DNA of 42,486 nucleotides from Nitrospiria bacterium (GTDB lineage Bacteria; Nitrospirota; RBG-16-64-22): contig CAKKSE010000035.1 in the NCBI GenBank assembly GCA_919903025.1, forward strand, positions 1-42,486, in the 5' to 3' direction. The notes under the pieces were generated by a model. It searched no databases. It had not been told where the DNA came from and was given only the letters and a program-made list of their open reading frames with translations. Below are positions 40,823 through 42,486 of this stretch, piece after piece (the first letter of the stretch is position 1; each line of letters starts with the position of its first letter). The position numbers were made by a program, and so were the translations under genes.

Positions 40823-42073
40823 CTACCTGTTCATCGAATCCAGAAAGTCCCTGTTGGTTTTCGTCCCCTTAACCTTGTCGATCAGGAACTCCATGCTCTC
40901 CACCGTCGAGAGCGGATTAAGGACCTTTCGCAGGATCCACATCTTGTTCAGGTCGGCCTGATCGACCAGGAGTTCCTCCTTCCGCGTCCCAGAGCCGTTG
41001 ATGTCGATCGCCGGGAAGACCCGCTTCTCGACGAGCTTCCGGTCCAGATGCAGTTCCATATTGCCGGTTCCTTTGAACTCCTCGAAGATCACGTCGTCCA
41101 TCCGGCTTCCTGTGTCGACGAGGGACGTGGCAAGGATCGTGAGCGAGCCTCCGTTCTCGATGTTCCGAGCCGCGCCGAAGAACCGCTTCGGCCTCTGGAG
41201 GGCGTTCGAGTCGAGTCCGCCCGAGAGCACCTTCCCCGAGGGGGGGATGACGGCGTTGTGGGCCCGAGCCAGACGCGTGATGCTGTCGAGCAGGATGACC
41301 ACGTCCCGGTTGTGCTCGACGAGCCGCTTCGCCTTCTCGATGACCATGTCCGCCACCTGGACGTGCCGCGTGGCCGGCTCGTCAAAGGTCGATGAAATGA
41401 TCTCGGCCTTCGTCACCTGCCTCTGCCAGTCGGTCACTTCCTCCGGCCGCTCGTCGATGAGCAGGACGATCAAAACAACCTCGGCGTGGTTGGCGACGAC
41501 CGCTTTTGCGATCGCCTGCAGAAGCATTGTTTTTCCCGTCCTGGGCGGCGCGACGATCAATCCCCGCTGGCCTTTTCCGATCGGCGTAATCAGGTCCATT
41601 ACCCGAGTGGACATGTCCGTGGACGAGTGCTCCAGCTTGAGCCGCTCCTCTGGATAGAGGGGCGTCAGGTTGTCGAAAAGTATCTTGTCGCGCGCGGCTT
41701 CGGGAGGCTCGAAGTTGATCGATTCGACCTTGAGGAGGGCGAAATACCGCTCCGTTTCCTTGGGAGGCCGGATCTGGCCGGAAACCGTATCCCCCGTCCG
41801 GAGGTTGAACCGCCGGATTTGCGAGGGAGAAACGTAGATGTCATCGGGGCCCGGAAGATAGTTGTAGTCCGGCGCCCGGAGAAATCCGAACCCGTCCGGC
41901 AATATCTCCAGGACGCCCTGGCCGAAGATCATGCCGTTCTTCTCGGTCTGGGCCTGAAGAATGGCGAAAATGAGATCCTGTTTTCTCAGACCGGCCGCGC
42001 CCTCGACGTTCAGGTCTTTGGCGACCTGCGTCAGTTCGGCGATGTTTTTCTCTTTCAGTTCGACAAGATTCAT
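40823..42073 (-). CDS. rho: Transcription termination factor Rho
   Basis: Hexameric RNA helicase that terminates transcription. The 416 residues begin [20 protein letters not shown]. The RNA-binding cold-shock-like domain ([21 protein letters not shown]) is followed by the Walker A motif [14 protein letters not shown], the Q-loop and R-loop area ([20 protein letters not shown]) and [22 protein letters not shown] precedes the ATG at 42073. A longer frame to 42244 adds a repeat-bearing N-terminus and is rejected. Confidence 0.97.
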   Translation of the reverse strand: MNLVELKEKNIAELTQVAKDLNVEGAAGLRKQDLIFAILQAQTEKNGMIFGQGVLEILPDGFGFLRAPDYNYLPGPDDIYVSPSQIRRFNLRTGDTVSGQIRPPKETERYFALLKVESINFEPPEAARDKILFDNLTPLYPEERLKLEHSSTDMSTRVMDLITPIGKGQRGLIVAPPRTGKTMLLQAIAKAVVANHAEVVLIVLLIDERPEEVTDWQRQVTKAEIISSTFDEPATRHVQVADMVIEKAKRLVEHNRDVVILLDSITRLARAHNAVIPPSGKVLSGGLDSNALQRPKRFFGAARNIENGGSLTILATSLVDTGSRMDDVIFEEFKGTGNMELHLDRKLVEKRVFPAIDINGSGTRKEELLVDQADLNKMWILRKVLNPLSTVESMEFLIDKVKGTKTNRDFLDSMNR

Positions 42074-42486
42074 CAGTGGGGCTCCTTGGTGGATTGTTGG
42101 TTCTCCGGCGGGAGAATCGGCCAAACCGAGAGAATCGGCCAGGCCTTGAGGCTTGCCGTGATTGGCGTCCCCCCGTCGAACCTGCTCGGTTGCCCAGGAG
42201 GCGTCTTTGCGTCTACGGATGCCGGAACCGGATTTATTCGTCATTCCTGTTCTTGATCATGAGGGAGTCGCAGGTCCAAGAAAACAAGAGGGAGAGATGT
42301 TCACAGGCTGGGCCGCCGCTGGACCAGTCGTCCGCTTCCGCCGGAATTGCCTGTACCCTTAATGGCTTTTGTCCAAGTTTAAGTAAAAAGGCCTCATGGG
42401 AAGTCCGCTCGATTCGGTCTGCTTTTCAGGATCGGAATTGTCAGGGATTAACGGATCGTGCGCGGAAACGATAACTTGGTGGTTAC
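42074..42486 (-). other. Long rho leader region
   Basis: 413 bp with no recognisable gene up to the window edge. It contains a 12-bp direct repeat, GAGAATCGGCCA, at 42112-42123 and 42130-42141. No convincing promoter hexamers are found. Rho mRNAs often have long leaders that allow autoregulated termination, which is compatible with the length but not shown here. Confidence 0.4.

Noticed and set aside
42074-42244. A longer Rho starting at 42244
   Set aside because: The added residues are repeat-derived and unlike any Rho, while the ATG at 42073 has AAGGAG and the standard MNLVELKEK beginning.

Overview
The window is 42.5 kb of GC-rich, densely packed bacterial chromosome, mostly housekeeping genes on the minus strand. 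No phylogenetic marker other than RNase P RNA and conserved proteins is present. The orders rho-rpmE-prfA-prmC-murA-his and rpsU-yqeY-dnaG-rpoD-tRNA, together with yicC-gmk-rpoZ-coaBC, resemble what is known from Desulfobacterota (Geobacter-like) and neighbouring lineages such as Nitrospirota. I infer an organism of that broad kind and do not commit to a phylum.

Layout. (1) 1-2636: yicC-gmk-rpoZ-coaBC operon, with coaBC cut by the window edge. (2) 2658-3400: a divergent LipM/LplA-type gene. (3) 3341-8132: an accessory island full of toxin-antitoxin (TA) modules: VapBC, HigBA, MNT/HEPN, MazEF and a second HEPN gene. Both HEPN genes are broken, one by an in-frame amber codon and one by a frameshift. 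The 3' end of the lipM-like gene is duplicated on the far side of vapBC. (4) 8374-11458: mutS and a HIT hydrolase. (5) 11550-18260: a translationally coupled operon pdxJ-acpS-nnrD-tsaE-nadK-udg-cyclase, ending in a class III nucleotidyl cyclase with an unrecognised N-terminal half. (6) 18357-22291: a CRP-like regulator, then an envelope block of a lipoprotein, a PEGA-like secreted protein, a small membrane protein and two tandem CsgG-family paralogues. (7) 22297-25268: a LysR regulator, RNase P RNA, RNase HI, a coiled-coil zinc-ribbon protein and a tRNA with anticodon CAT. (8) 25280-29780: the macromolecular-synthesis operon rpsU-yqeY-dnaG-rpoD with a near-consensus promoter. (9) 29845-36919: hinT and a nearly complete histidine operon hisG-D-C-B-H-A-F-IE. 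(10) 36948-42486: murA, prmC, prfA, rpmE, rho and the rho leader.

How parts may work together. The cyclase and the CRP-like regulator lie within 5 kb of each other. The regulator keeps the cAMP-contacting residues and the recognition-helix residues of E. coli CRP. A perfect CGTGA-N6-TCACG palindrome lies between its stop codon and the envelope block. This suggests a local cyclic-nucleotide circuit controlling envelope genes, which is inference. Many genes are joined by ATGA or GTGA overlaps, implying translational coupling.

The most unusual structural feature is a set of short tandem repeats with 7- or 8-bp periods. Two spacers (11481-11542 and 30874-30992) each hold two oppositely oriented heptamer arrays. 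A heptamer array also lies inside hisF, in frame, where it lengthens the protein. A shared octamer array lies at the hisH/hisB and murA/hisG junctions and encodes the N-terminus of HisH.
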